From Datisca glomerata (lineage: Eukaryota > Streptophyta > Magnoliopsida > Cucurbitales > Datiscaceae): a DNA stretch of 64,000 nt. Shown here piece after piece: positions 35,030 to 48,545 of this stretch. The translations under genes were made by a program, and so were the position numbers. A model generated the notes under the pieces. The model had not been told where the DNA came from, did not search any database, and was given only the letters and a program-made list of their open reading frames with translations. The DNA is taken from positions 991,652 to 1,055,651 of the forward strand of contig QANY01003844.1 of assembly GCA_003255025.1 (NCBI GenBank), written 5' to 3'. Position 1 is the first letter of the stretch. Each line of letters opens with the position of its first letter.

Positions 35030-38000
35030 AGATTAAAAGATTTATGCTTTTTTTTTCAGTAATTAGAACTACAATACTGGAAAACAGTAAAAAAAAACTT
35101 ATTATATTTTATGTAAAGTTTACTTGATGTAATTTTTTTTTTACAGATTTACATCATTTGTTACAGCCTCGATCAAAATTTTTTTCCTGTCTAAATTTCC
35201 AGCAACATTAACCTACACTCATCAGTTTTAGAGGAGATCAACAATGGCCATACTACAATGTTCCAAATAATAATTATTCAATTTTTATATGATTATGTAG
35301 TGTAAACATATTATTAACAGCATGCCAACTATATATTTACCAGACAATATCCATATATTAATGAAAGTACAAAACGAAACAAATAAATTCACAGAGTATG
35401 AGTTAGGTCATGAAGGAATTTATAGATTCACAGTCTTAAATGTCAAAAGTACAAGATGGTAGTCACAAAACTAATAGGAGAGCAAATCCATAAATTTAAA
35501 GAGCGTTTGAGAAAAACAGAAAAGAATGGAACAATATCTAAATAAGATTTTAAAGTCTCTTGCAAAAACATATGTGAATGGTTAACTTTACTGGCAAAAA
35601 AATGCAGGCAGAGGGGGGGGGGGGGGGGTACATATTCCTTACCAATAAATTCAAGGTTAAGACAGAATCATTGTATAGTACTAGCAAAGTTTCTACTGAG
35701 CATAAAGGAAGATTCTATTGTAAAAAAGAACAACTACCCTCCCAGAAAAATATATTCTTAGCAAGAAGTTTGTAACCACAACAACATCAACAAAGACGTA
35801 TAATTTTACATACATAGGTAAATTATCAGATACTTCACATAAAAATTGATCAACCAATCAAATCAAGATTAATTTCACTGAGATTATCAAATAACAATAC
35901 AACTAAAGTGAATAGTCAATAAGGATATGATCATCACACTAATTGTACATTCCACCTTACCGAGCAAAATATTGACTTCAAGAGAGAAGCACAGCTAGTA
36001 ACATAGACGTTCATCAAATTAAATTCAAAGTAAAGGGAACCAATCCATATCAATACTAGCAGAGCCAGCAAGCATTGTAAGCATTAGAAAGGATTCTAGT
36101 TCCACTCCTGCACATAACAACTACTCTACATCTATAATATATACCAAGTGCAATCTTAGAGAAATTTTCATTCAACACTTTTGTTTAAGTATTATTTTCA
36201 CGAACCCGATAATACTCATTTTGTATACATCGTTATTTTTTATTAGTTGATATTTTGTAGTTTTTTACTGAAAAAACTTCCAATTAACACTTTAGTTTCC
36301 CAAATCCAAAGAACAGGGCCAAAAAACCAAAAATCAATCAATTAGTTATTACCACTTGTGTAAATCAGTGACTGTGTCTAACGGAGGGGCGCGCCTGCTC
36401 AGCGACGGTGGCTAATGGTGGCCGTTCATGCTGGATCGATGTCTTGGTGGCTCTTTTGCACGATGGTTTCTGATATAAATGTTGGTGGGTTTGTCGGTGG
36501 AAATCGCTTGAGAGAGATGGGAGAGACGATAGCTTGAGGCACCTGCTCAGTGACGTTGCGTGAAATCTCTCAGTGTCTCTGTGGAAATCAGTCTAGAAAT
36601 GGCTCAGAGCGAGAGTTAAACATGTATATAAAGATTATGCAAATATTAAAACTTTGAATCTTTTTTAATAATCTCATAAGTCACTTTTAGATTTGATTAC
36701 CATATTTCGTGACACTTGTTTGAACTAGTTACCGTCTATGATCATTCATTTGCTATTTGATTAACAATGATGGAAGAAAAAAATAATAGTAATTAGTAAA
36801 TTAAGTAGTCCAAAATAAAAAAAAGTATATTTATACCCTAAAAAATATTTTTACTTCGAGATTTTATCATTTTTTGTGTGACTCTCAGTTTAACTAGTTA
36901 TCGTCCGTAATTTTTCTTTTTTATTAGAATAGCAATGATTAAAGAAAAGAAAAAATGGTAATTAGTAAACTACTTAGTAAAAAACAAAGGGTATACTTAT
37001 ATAAATTTTACATTTTTGGTGTGTGTATATATATATCCTTTTATTTATTTTATTTGTTTTCATTTTATTTAATTTTCTCTCTTTATTTTTTTTCTAATAT
37101 ATATTTATCTTATATTTACTTCACTTTATGTCTTTTACATTTCTCTTTTTTCACATGTTTTACATATTCAATCTCTACTTACAACATTTTATCCACTTTG
37201 TCATCCTACAACCATATGTGATTCTAACTTTTCTTCTATTTTTTTTTTACTTTTTAATAGTTATTAATATATGATTTTCCTTTGCTCTTTACTTATGTTG
37301 CACTCTTATATTATCTTGTATATGTATGTGATTCATGTTTCATTCACTTGTACAACATATATTTGTATGTTATTTATGTCATTTTCACTTGTAACAAAAT
37401 AACATGTAAATTTAAATCATATTATCTTTGTCAAAATTTTAACCAAAAATCCCTATGACGGGTTTTGAGATTTTTGGGATATCAAATTTCTCGAACTACT
37501 GAGATGATAAGTTATTTACGGGATACTGAAAATAACTCTAATAATTTTTTGATTTTCAACCAAAAAAATAATTTTCAATGGTCCTTGAACCACCCATTAA
37601 GGGTCACTTATCCTGTTTCATTTTTATGACATAAGACATACCTAATGGGGTATTTAAAAAATATAATGCTTTCACATTTTTATTTATCCATTTTTCTAAT
37701 ATAATTTAGATAACATTTGATTGAATTTGGTAACCAATTTAATAATGAGTATTGTGGGGTGCTAATAACTTCCCCACACACAAGTGACTCCCGAACCAAC
37801 TTTGAGTTTTCGTAGACCAAAATTTTTGTTTTAAATGTGACAAATTACGTCCTAAAATGATTGATGACGACTCTAAATTTTTTTCAAAAATGATTTTACA
37901 ATCTTCGCTCCGCGTCGCATACACGTTACGACAATAACAAACGTAAATGATTCATTCCACCGTGGCTGTGAGAGAGCTTGACTTGTCATTGCAAAAAAAA

Positions 38001-38306
38001 AAAATCACGTGCTGAACTTTTCATTGCATGAGAATGATGAAATTTTAAGTAAAGCTAGTATATAAAAATATCGGGCGGGAACACTAACTTGTTAGCAGAA
38101 AAAAACACACTGTACAAGTATAAGAATATGAGGAGCGGGCTTGCGTTCAAAGACATCTTCCTTTATCTGCCTTTGAGTTGCAAAGAGGCACTAGGACATT
38201 GAGTCAGACTGGGTAGGAGTGAGGTTTTTGGGCCTAGAGGCCATATTTATTTTTTCTGTTGAGTACTTATTTGTGTATTTTTTTTTCAAAAGTCGGTCAA
38301 TTTGAT
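35030..38306. other. Non-genic AT-rich stretch
   Basis: A G16 run lies at 35613-35628. A GC-richer patch at about 36380-36620 contains two near-copies of CCTGCTCAG(C/T)GACG but resembles no known exon. 36950-37400 is pyrimidine/AT-rich with a short TA repeat. No gene recognised. Confidence 0.5.
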
Positions 38307-38556
38307 GATATCCCTATTTAACTATTACATTAATAGAGATTGAAAATGAAGAAACTTTTAATTTTTTTTACCTTTTAAGCCACATTAAAGATAGTACATA
38401 ATAGGCTTAATTTTTTCGTTTACTCCATTTATGCTTTTATTAACTAATGATTTTGTTTAACACAATATTACATAGTAATCTGATTAGAAACGTGAATGTT
38501 CGTACAGATTAAATTAAAAATCTTTATACAATAGACATTATTTCAATAATGATGAG

Positions 38557-39276
38557 TGTTGTTAGCAAAAATCTCTGTCGTGAGGTGGCGTGCTATCTCT
38601 CCTCCACGTAGATATCCTCTCTGCCTGAAATCTGCATAGCACAAAAGAAGAACTCTAAAGACGAAGAGAACTGGGGGTGATTTCCTCGTCGAAGAGCCTT
38701 CAATGTCTAAGTCAATATCCTGGAAAAATTTGGCAAAGTTTCCTTTAAGAGAAAGTTATGTACCTTACACTGTCTGTATAGGGGGTATTTACACCTGGCC
38801 TTGGAAGAGGGATGCATGTCGAATAAGTTTCAAGTGAGGTGATGACGAGCTGGGGGTAACATTAAATGTCTTTATCCCCCGAGGTGACGTGCATTAAATA
38901 TTGATTTACCTTTAGTCCTTCCAGACATGATGGATGTGACTGTTTGATAACTGACTCGACACTTCATCATGGCGATTTGAAGTCGACCAATACCTATTAC
39001 AAATGGGGAAATTCCATGTGGAATGCTACTTTCAGCGAATAATGATGATGTCTATCATAGGGCTAGCAGAGCTCCTACGTCAAACCTTCTCCTTAAAGCC
39101 TCCTATTTCACGTTGGTCGATGTTTCTCGAGCTCCTTTGGAGGTCGACCTGGTCAGGTCGGTTCCTTCCCTTTTGGGAGCTTAGCTTTCTGATTCCTTTT
39201 AGAGTTTAAGGAGAAGTGTCTATTGTGGCATGTCACGTGGTGCCGTGTGATTGGTAGTTTGAGAATCCCCATAACA
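38557..39276 (-). repeat. 3' LTR of the gypsy element
   Basis: On + it begins TGTTGTTAGCAAAAATCT and ends GAATCCCCATAACA; matches 57217-57951. Confidence 0.92.
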
Positions 39277-39581
39277 GTTGCCCCGAGTCAAAGATTCGAT
39301 GGGTTCCACCCCCAGGACTGAAGACTCATTTGACTGAGGTTCTTTAGGATCGCTTTATGGTGATTGTCTTAGTGCGGGCACGCGTGTGGCCTTATTTGTC
39401 TTGAATCTTATTGCCGATCTCACTATGAGGGTGGTAATGATGATTGCGTACGGATGCGGGAGAGGGAGGGCGAACGACGCGACCATTGACCCTTCAATGT
39501 CTCATTTCATTCCTTCGAATTCGTGCTGCTTGAACATCTGAGCTCACCCCATTCCCCCATGATTGGACGTCATCTGGATCA

Positions 39582-42518
39582 TTGGATTGGCACAACAGTC
39601 CTGATTGGTCACATGAGTTGGGGCTTACAAGTAGGTGGCCCTTCCTTTCCTTACCCTCCGACATTTCTACCTTTAGAAGTTACCATCTGAAATCGACAGC
39701 CTTTCTTTCTTCATCCCCATCCTCGCCACTATCCCATTTTCATTCAAGGTGTGGCCACGCCTCCTGCAAACTCGACCTCGCACATTCCTTTTCATTACCT
39801 TGGAAAACTCCCTGCAGGTCATTTGTTCCCTGTGTCGCCATTCGTTCCTTGTCGTTGGTTTATCGTGGTAAGTCATTTTCTCCTTATCTGGGTCTTTTCT
39901 TTTATCTTATTTGTCTACTCAATTTTTATCGTGCTTAAGGGTTCTGGGGGGGGGGGGGTAGACTGTATGAACCGTGCTGCCATGCCGAATGAAATGGCCG
40001 ACCTATTGGGGGCCAACGATATTCCCTCCTCTTTGTCTGAAGATGAGTTACACAGGATTCATAGGACTTACCATATCCTTGATTACGTACAACTGCGACT
40101 GCTTGAGGAGGGCGAGAAAGTTAGTGTTCTGAGACATGGGGGGACTGGATTGTATTTAGCCTCATTGGAGTATGGGTTGAGGCTCCCTCTACATCCTTTC
40201 CTATGGAAGTGGTTCTTTTATACGTGTATTGCCCTGACCCAAATTCTACCAAACTCGCGGAGGACTCTAATTAATTGTTGGGTACTCTAGCGATTGCACC
40301 TCAGCGAGGACTTGACTCTGGACTAGCTCGATTTCATGTTCCAGTTTAAATCCCCTCCCAAGAACAAGGCGGTGGAGGTGCCTCCTCGTGGCCTAGGTTG
40401 GTACTACCTCATCAGCCATATGGGAGAAGCGAGGAAATGGTGAGTGGGATTCCCCCTGGTACAAAGGCTGGAAAGACAACTGGTTCGTTATTTCTGGGCT
40501 CTGGGATGACCATCTTGGGGATTCAAAGTCTGCACCCCCGGTCCCTTGGGTCTTCAGGGTCACAGATGAATTTGTGTTTTCATAAAGGAGAACACCCGCT
40601 TGTTGTCCACCTCGGTCATTTAAGCTTTCCTTATTCTCCTTACAGCTACCAAGATGAGGTTAGAGGAATTTTTCGCTAACCTCTTGTCCCAGATTTCTTG
40701 TCTGACAGAGCTCCCTATTAAGGCTTATGCTTACGACGCCCTTCTCAGGCCCAAGTTTATGTTTCAGACGGACTTGTATTTGGACCCTCCGGAGGACGTC
40801 ACAATTGACCTTCCTATCAAGAACTACTTGGAGGATTCTCCTATTCGTATGAGTATAACCCTCAATCACTTTCCCACTTTTATTGTCACATATTTCATCT
40901 TACCTCTCGTAATTGTGATTCCTTCTTTGTAGCAATGACTAAGGACAACTCTTTTCCCAATAAGCAAAGGAAAGTACTCTATGTCTCTAAGAAATAGAAG
41001 ATGGAGGAGCTCCGTGCTACGACATTGGAATGGTCAAAAGGGAAAATGGCTCCCATTGTATCTCTCCCTTCTGTTCTTCAATCTCTGGCTCACGGGGCAC
41101 CACCACTGATTTCGCCGGTCCTTCCTCATCCTGGGCAAGGCCTGCTACATTCTGACGGCGTCCAGGGGACTCCCTAGAGCTCCTCTCGATCCCCTCGGAC
41201 TTCCATCCCTCCCCATATGATTTCCATGTCTAGCAAAATGGGTCCCATGCTGGCTAGAACTGCAAAGGTCCAATGCCTCAAGAGGGGCCGGACATCTCAA
41301 GGTTGAAGCCTAAACTTAGAGTGAAATAACCATGGTGCTGGATTGGGTGTCTAAGCACATCGATCCTGATAGGGGAATTGCCCACCACTAGAGGTTTGGA
41401 ACGGGGTTCCTAGATAGTTTCATGGAGTACACCCTTCACGTAAGTTCTAGCTCCGACTTAATACCTTATTCTTTTGCCCCTATCTTGTTCCCGACTTATC
41501 TTCTCATTTCTCTCCCAGATCCTAGCCTTTAATGCGTTGATGTTGGTGCATTTCAAATGCTACGAAGACCAGATCCTAGAGGCCTTTTGGGTGTCCTCTT
41601 AGGTGGGGGATACTCTAGATGAAAGGACCAAGGACATCGATTCTATCTGCAACGCCTACGATAAGGTCAAGTCAGAGGTTGAGGGGCCTCGATGGGGAAC
41701 TTTCCCAACTTGAGAGGGAATTAGGCTGTACCAAAGCCGAGGTTGGCTAGGCGATTAACATTCTTAGGGAACTGGAGGCTCAGCTGTCCCATCGGGAGAA
41801 CTGTAGGACATCCTGAAAGACAAGATTCAGATCCTAGAGGATAAGCTTTCTCGGGAGACGCAATCAAAGGAGAGTCACGACTAGCGGACCAAAATTCATG
41901 CTAAGGGGATGGAAGTCTTCAAGGCATCCCCGAAGTATCAGACGGACCTCATTACAGAGTTTACCTATGGTTATGAGAGCTGTCGTGATGTGATCATCCA
42001 CGCCCATCTTGATTGGGACTTGAGTTTCCTCAGTTGTCTGCCAGATCCTCCACCCACTCCTGTGGAGTTTGCCTCGGGTTATGAGAGATGTCATGATGAG
42101 ATCATCCACGTCCATCCGGTTGGGATGTTACGCTCTCCCTTTGTCCGTCCGGATGTCCCCAGGTCTCTGCTTGTCTCTCTCAGACTTCCCAATCCGCCGA
42201 GCTTCTCTAACCTCATCAAGCCGAATAAGAAGGTTTCTCCTCATTTGTCTCTGGGTCGTCCTGAGTAGGGGACCCCTTCGCCATCGCCTAACTCCATTGA
42301 GGCTGTCGGCCTGGCTGAAACTCCTTTGACTCACGTTACTGATGTTGCTGAAGCATCCATAAGCCTCGTTGTTCAATCTATTGTGCTCGTTATGACTTGT
42401 AATTTTCCTTTTTCTTCCTTGTATGTATACATTTTTGCTAAGTACTTTTTTCGAACTTCGTCGCCTCCTCTAACTCAATTTGTATGGATTTTGATTTCTT
42501 TGATCTTGTCGTCTTAAG
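39582..42518 (+). pseudogene. Antisense ORF region of the gypsy element (Transposase_28-like)
   Basis: Plus-strand frames, opposite to the element. 39967-40260 reads MNRAAMPNEMADLLGAND, SLSEDELHRIHRTYHILDYV, LASLEYGLRLPLHPFLWKWF, matching my memory of the 'putative gypsy type transposon' domain (Pfam Transposase_28) with its GLRLPLHPF motif. After frameshifts come a segment like the family's middle (HMGEARKW, FANLLSQISCL), an acidic coiled coil (about 41590-41880) and a tail with a duplicated block (YESCRDVIIHAHLDWDLS; YERCHDEIIHVHPVG). Many stops. Extra antisense ORFs between gag-pol and the 3' LTR are known from Tat-lineage elements; their function is unknown. Confidence 0.65.
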
Positions 42519-42999
42519 ATCTTCAATTTTACTTCAGGACCCCTTATTAATACTTGTCTGTCTTGAGTGGCGGGGAATCCCTGACCTTTAGGGTGGCTTT
42601 TACCTTGTGTAACTTATGTGTAACTTATGAACATCTTTGTCGAATCCCTAGGAGGTCGGTTTGCCCCTGCCGTAGTAGGTGTTGTAGGAGTTGAATTGTT
42701 CTAAACTCTTCCTAGTATTCGCCTAGGTGCGTCTGCCTTAATTGATGTACTTTTTCCTTTTGTCGGGTGAAGGAATTGGCGTTATTTCCCTTCCTTTAAT
42801 GCTCAATTGGACGTTCTTACTCGGGCATGTCAGGATAAATCACACCACCCCTTCCTTTTCTTAATGTTTTATCCTGGCTTTCCCACTATGTAAGGAGCCT
42901 CCTTTTTTAGGCGTTTGGTTGGCCATCATTTGCTCAGGTCGGAGTTTTTCGTCTTTCCTCCTGGAGTTTTGTTAGATATTCCTATGGAGTTCCTTCCCG

Positions 43000-43545
43000 T
43001 CTAACGAGCTGGTGTGCTTCGAAAAACATCACTTTTTTATCCTGACTGGTAGGTTAGAGCACCGCGCCAGTAATCACTTTTTGTTTAGTGGAGTCTAGTC
43101 AGACATTTCTAGAGTTCATTTCCCGTCTGACGAGCTGGTGTGCTCAACAGACATCACTTTTTTATCCAGACTGGCAGGCTAGAGCACCGCGCATGTCACC
43201 ACTTTTTGTTTAATCTTGACTGGTCGATTAAAGTGTCTTGTCAGTCATCACTTTTTGTTTAATCCTGACTAGCCGACTAAAGCGCCTGACTAGTTATCAC
43301 TTTTTGTTTAATCCTGAATGGACGGCTAAAGCACCTTGTAAGTTATCACATTTTATTTAATCCCGACAGGAAGGCTAAAGTGTCTTTTCAGTCCTCACTT
43401 TTTGTTTTGTGGAATCTAGTCAGACATTTTTGTTCCAACCAAAGCTCATTTCTTGTCTGACGAGCTGGTGTGCTCGATCGACATCACTTTTTGATCCCGA
43501 CATGCATGCTAAAACATCGCGCTAGTCATAACTTTTCCTTCAGCC
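43000..43545. repeat. ~60-bp tandem repeats in the gypsy element
   Basis: Repeated words CACTTTTTGTTTAATCCTGA, CTGG..GGCTAAAGC and CCCGTCTGACGAGCTGGTGT, six to eight degenerate units. Confidence 0.8.
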
Positions 43546-43631
43546 TTTCATGATGAAACTGGCTCTTCATTGATCAAACCTCACGTAATTACAACTCTCC
43601 CCCCGTTTTTGATTCCTAAGGGGTGGAGGTC

Positions 43632-45679
43632 TGTTGGAATCGGTGACGTCGCGTGGCGGAGGCTTGGTGCCTTTTAAAAACTTTATTAAAAATAAATCTT
43701 GTTCGATAAAAGAAAAAAAATGCGACGCAACGGTTTCCAGCATAAAAACTTTTATTGAATTCTCTTTTTCAATCGGATCTATTATATATTTATATATTAT
43801 ATTAAAGACATACATGGATACGAAAAAATATCATTTGTAGTCTAATCAAGTGTCCTTGCAAATCACAAAGACACTTTTTTCTGTCTTTAAATGTACTCAA
43901 CACATGAGATATAGAGATTTTTTAGAAGGACTGATTTGTGAGAAATCTCTGAGAGAATACAATGATTATTCTCACACAATTTTTTGATTAACTTTCAATC
44001 TTAGAGAGTTTCAGCTTGAAAGAAACTGTGTTGTTAACACACCAATTCAGCGCTTAGGCCAATAAAATAATATCTATATCTTTTCTAGGCCAAGGCACAT
44101 TAGATTTTATATACCCAAAATAACAAATTAATTACAAATGTGTCATGTAGTGAGACCCACTGCAATTATACACCACTGCAGTGTCACACAACATTGCAGT
44201 GTGCCGTGAAGTGTCACAGTGTCTCACGACACTATAGTCTCACAACACCACTATAGTGTCGTGAGGCACTACAGTGTGTCACGTGTCACTATAGTGCCAC
44301 GTGACACTATAGTAGTCCATGTCAATCTGTGATTCTCAATTAGCAATTGACATGTGAGAGTGCAACATGTCGCCGACAATTTCTGTAAATTTATTATTTA
44401 TTTTATTCAGATAAATATAGAGATACTAGTTAATACAAAAATCAACTCATATGATAATTTAACATTATTTAATTTCACAAATTAGATATATTGTCTCACT
44501 TATCGATAATTATAAAATTAATCGATATAATTATTTCTATGTAATTTCCAAAAAATTAATATAAATAATTTAATTAATTAATCACACATAATTATATCAT
44601 AATTATGTACTTGCTCCAGAAATATAATTTCTTTTGCAAGTTAGCCATTTTCTCATGCCCTGAAGTATATACACCCTACACTATGTAGTACAGAGATGAC
44701 TTGGGGACCATGAACCTATAATCCTAAGTTTCAATAAATCAGATTATCAATTAAACTCTTTAATTAAATAATCTTATTTATTAATTTCATTATTACTTTA
44801 CTATAAATATGGAATTGCCTTATTAGAAATGATAAAATGTATTCACAGAGTATTCTCGTATTATCCATTGATATAATCATTTCATGTAGTTCTGTCCTCC
44901 AATTATTGGTTCGTAAATTAGATCTGGTCAAAATTACCATTTTACCCTTCTAATTACTTATTGATCTTGAAGTACCATTAATTCACTAGTGAATGACTAA
45001 TTTATAATCGTATTATAAACTTGAGATCAATAACCAATCAGTATTAAAATTAACACTTAAGAGAACCAATATACGATCTGTTAGGAAAGCTTGGATTTCA
45101 AATCTTGTAAGATCATGTTCCCAGCAGCCATTTCACTGAATCTCCTAAATAAAAGTCACTAGCTTGTTTTACAAACAAACCATAATGAGTGAGTCAAAAG
45201 ATCCAGTAGACATGCATAGGAGTTCATGACTACTCAAGATTCAGACTGATCTGCATATGATCGTCAAATTAACGTGTATTGAATCTTTATAATTAACGGC
45301 AAGTTAATAAAGATATTAATTCACATCGGTCCTGCATATAAAATCTTATTATATAAATTACATTCACTAAGATATCTATCCACATCAATGATTCAGATCT
45401 ATATCACATGCATTCATAATGCTTAGTGAACCATACTAGCAACCATTCATTAAAGATTCCATACTTTAATAAGTTACTAACTATTTTATTCATTCTCTAT
45501 GATCTTAATCCTCTCATACTAATACAAGATCATAGTCCCATTAATGAATATGAAGTTTTCATATACTTATATAAATTATTCAATAATAATTTAAAAGAAC
45601 AATTATAAGAAAAATGTATTTCCATTATATTTCATATTAATATGTCAAAACACATGCATTGAGGGCACTACGCCCAACA
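43632..45679 (-). repeat. 3' LTR of copia B
   Basis: Begins on + TGTTGGAATCGGTGACG and ends GGCACTACGCCCAACA. Its interior has a cluster of CACTGCAGTG / CACTATAGTG-type palindromic words (about 44160-44320). Confidence 0.92.
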
Positions 45680-45689
45680 ATCTCCCACT

Positions 45690-46311
45690 TGTGCTAAAGC
45701 AAATGTGGCATCTCTCTCAACCTCACATTTCACACATGACCCTTAAATGACTTTGCAGGAAGTTTATTGGTAAAAGGATCTATCAGGTTCTAATCCGATG
45801 CTATCTTTATAACAGTCAGCTCACCTCGGTATACGATCTAGACATCGCCTTTCAACTACCCTTATCTGATAGCTAATCAATATATCTAGTGGGATTCAAG
45901 TCTTCACCTGAATAAACAAGCATATAGTTTCTCATTTTCTGAACATACTTGAAAGTGTGCTTTATTGTAATCCAATGTTCTAAATAAGGATTAGATTGAT
46001 AATGACTGATAATTCCCACCGCATAACAGATGTTTAGTCTCGTATACAACATAGCATACATCAGACTACCAACAACTAAAATAATGAACTTTTCTCATCT
46101 CGTCTTTCTCTTGATGTGTTTTAGGACTTTGCTCCTTAGAGAGGATAATTCCATGTCTGGTTGGTAGTTGACATTTCTTGGAATTCTTCATAGAGAATCT
46201 TTCTAGTATCTTATCAATATAAGATGTATAAGAAAGCGCCACGAACTTGTTCTTTCTATCCCTTATGATTTGAATGCCTATAACATAGCTCACCTCTCCC
46301 AAATCTTTCAT
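45690..46311 (-). pseudogene. Copia B RNase H end (with deletions)
   Basis: Minus pieces: LGEVSYVIGIQIIRDRKNK, YIDKILERFSMKNSKKC, then MYAMLYTRLNICYAVGI and a short tail reading IDPFTNKLPAKSFKGHV. The central RNase H catalytic part between them is missing. Confidence 0.8.
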
Positions 46312-46319
46312 TTGGAATT

Positions 46320-47100
46320 TTTCAGCTAACTACTTCTTTACTTTTGACAAAGTTTTTACATCATTCCCAATGAGCAGAATATCATCTATATAAAGAACTA
46401 AGAAAACCATTATTTTATCTTTGATGTATTTATAAACAAAAACTTCGTCAACATTTTACTCAAATCCATATGATTTAATAATCTCATCAAAGGTAAGATT
46501 CCAAGATCTAGATGCTTGCTTTAATCCATAAATGAATTTAAATAACTTGCATACTTTCTGATATTGCCCCCTTTTCAAGAACCCTTCTGCTTGCATCATA
46601 TAGATGCTTTCTTTAACAGAGCCATTGAAAAAAGATGTCCTGACATCCATTTGCCATATTTCATAGTCTAAACTAGCGGCTATGGATAAAAAAATGCGAA
46701 TGGATTTTAGCATGGCTACGGGAGAGAATGTCTCTTCATAATCGACTCATTCCTTTTGTGTATAGCCTTTGAATGTCAATCGTGCCTTGAAAGTCTTGAC
46801 TTTCCATTCTACACCTCTTTTCTTCTTGAAGATGTATTTACATCTAATAGGCATGACATCTTCAAGTGGATCTACAAGTTCCCGGACTGAATTTAAATAC
46901 ATCAATTTCATTTCCTGGTTCATGGCATCTTGCCATTTCTCCTTTTCAGGATCATCCATCACCTCTTTAAAGTTTAATCGATTGTCCTTATCAATGTCGA
47001 ACATTAGGACATGTGCCTCTAGTTCATAGCGAATAAGTTATTTTACAATCATCCCATTACGATGTTGCGTTGGGGTTTCCTGAACAGGAACAATAGTTTA
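46320..47100 (-). pseudogene. Copia B reverse transcriptase
   Basis: Minus: NRLNFKEVMDDPEKEKWQDA, FKARLTFKGYTQKE, then SIAASLDYEIWQMDVRTSFF, ESIYMMQAEGFLKRGQ, GLKQASRSWNL. Near 46380-46400 the frame reads the catalytic YIDDILLIGND-like block. Frames shift twice. Confidence 0.88.
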
Positions 47101-48044
47101 TGTGGTTTGTCGTTTATTGGTTAATGATGTAGATGGTCTAATCTCATCAGATGCTAATTCTTCAAGAACTACTTTACTATGGAGTTTGTAGTTTTCCATA
47201 TAGTCACGATCAATGAATGTGGTATTTGTCGATACAAAAACATTTTGATCCTTGTGACAATAAAAGTACTCACCTCTAGTCTCTAGAGCATAGCCAACAT
47301 ATATATATATATATATATACTTCAGACATTGAGTCTAAACTTTTCAGTCTTGGGTCTAAGAAAGTGAGCTGGACACCTCCATTTACGGAAATGACGTAAA
47401 TTAGGTTTAAAGTCATTCCATAACTCTAAATGTGTCTTGCTTATAGACTTAGAAGGCACTGCATTCAAAATGTAAGTTTCCGTTTAAAGTGCATATCCTC
47501 GAAATGTGAGTGGTAGTGATGAGTAGCTTAATATATACCTAATCATATTTAATAGGGTTTGGTTTCTCCTCTCTAAAACACTATTTTACTGTAGTGTTCC
47601 AGGTGCTCTGAGTTAGGATAGAATGCCATACTCTAGCAGGTAATTCTTGAATTCTAAATCTAAGTATTCACCACCTCAATCTGATCGAAGTATTTTCGAT
47701 GATTTACCTAATTGTTTTTCAGCTTCAGCTTTGAAGTCCTTAAACTTTCAAAAAATTCAAGACTTTTTATGCATGAGGTAAGTATAACCTTATCTAGAGT
47801 AATCGTCAATAAAAGTTATAAAATACTCATACCCACCTCTAACTTTTACATTGATCAGTCCACAGACATTATTATGTGCTAGCTCAAGTGGTTCCTTGGA
47901 TCTTTGGCCCTTTCCTATGAAAGGTCTCTTGGTCATTTTTTCATCTAGACAAGACTCACAAACAGGAAGAGTCTTAACTTTTAGTTTTCTCAAAGCACCA
48001 TACTTTGTTAACATATTTAATCTATCTAGATTAATATGTCTCAA
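47100..48044 (-). pseudogene. Copia B integrase
   Basis: Minus: RHINLDRLNMLTKYGAL, CESCLDEKMTKRPF, ELAHNNVCGLINVK, YFITFIDDYSR, then with stops LRSD-GGEYLDLEF and SVLERRNQTLLNMIRYI. All parts of the copia integrase (zinc finger, D, D, E regions) can be traced. A (TA)n microsatellite sits at about 47299-47322. Confidence 0.88.
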
Positions 48045-48249
48045 CCTAAGACGCCATAGATACGTGTTATCATCATCATGGGAAACTCTTTGTCATTTGT
48101 TACTTCAAGGATTTAGTACTTTAAATAATTCAAAATTATTTAACGCATGTTCAGTCGGCATAAGCATATACAGTCCATTCGAAACTTTAGCATGATAAAT
48201 ATTAAATCCATTCTTTGAAATAATAAACTAACTATTAATAAAAGAAACT

Positions 48250-48450
48250 TCATTGTTCATGTAGTAACGAAAGAGAAATCAAATTTCTCAAAAATCCAGG
48301 ATTATAATAAATATCGTTCAAAACTAAATAATTATTTCTAAAATTAAGGCCGATTATCCTCAATACTTTTGCCGACACAAGCGCACCACTACCAACTCTC
48401 AAAATGACCTCGCCATCAGCATGCTCCCTTGACGAATCAAGCATATGCAA
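48250..48450 (-). pseudogene. Copia B protease region fragment
   Basis: Reads GEVILRVGSGALVSAK and NNYLVLNDIYYNPGFLRNL, which follow the protease active site in copia polyproteins; the DTGA-type motif itself is eroded. Confidence 0.6.
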
Positions 48451-48545
48451 AAAAAGAACCTATATGGTTAGTGGCTCCTGAATCCAGTATCTAGGAAGAC
48501 AAATCATATTCCACTAACCAAGCTTTAAGTATAAGTAAATCATAT

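Noticed and set aside
36955..37221. 88-codon ORF of mostly Tyr, Phe, Leu, Ser
   Set aside because: Pyrimidine/AT-rich low-complexity DNA; resembles a membrane protein only through composition.
39582..39938. ORF MDWHNSPDWSHELG... as a separate gene
   Set aside because: It lies between the 3' LTR and the antisense ORF in a decayed element and has no family resemblance.
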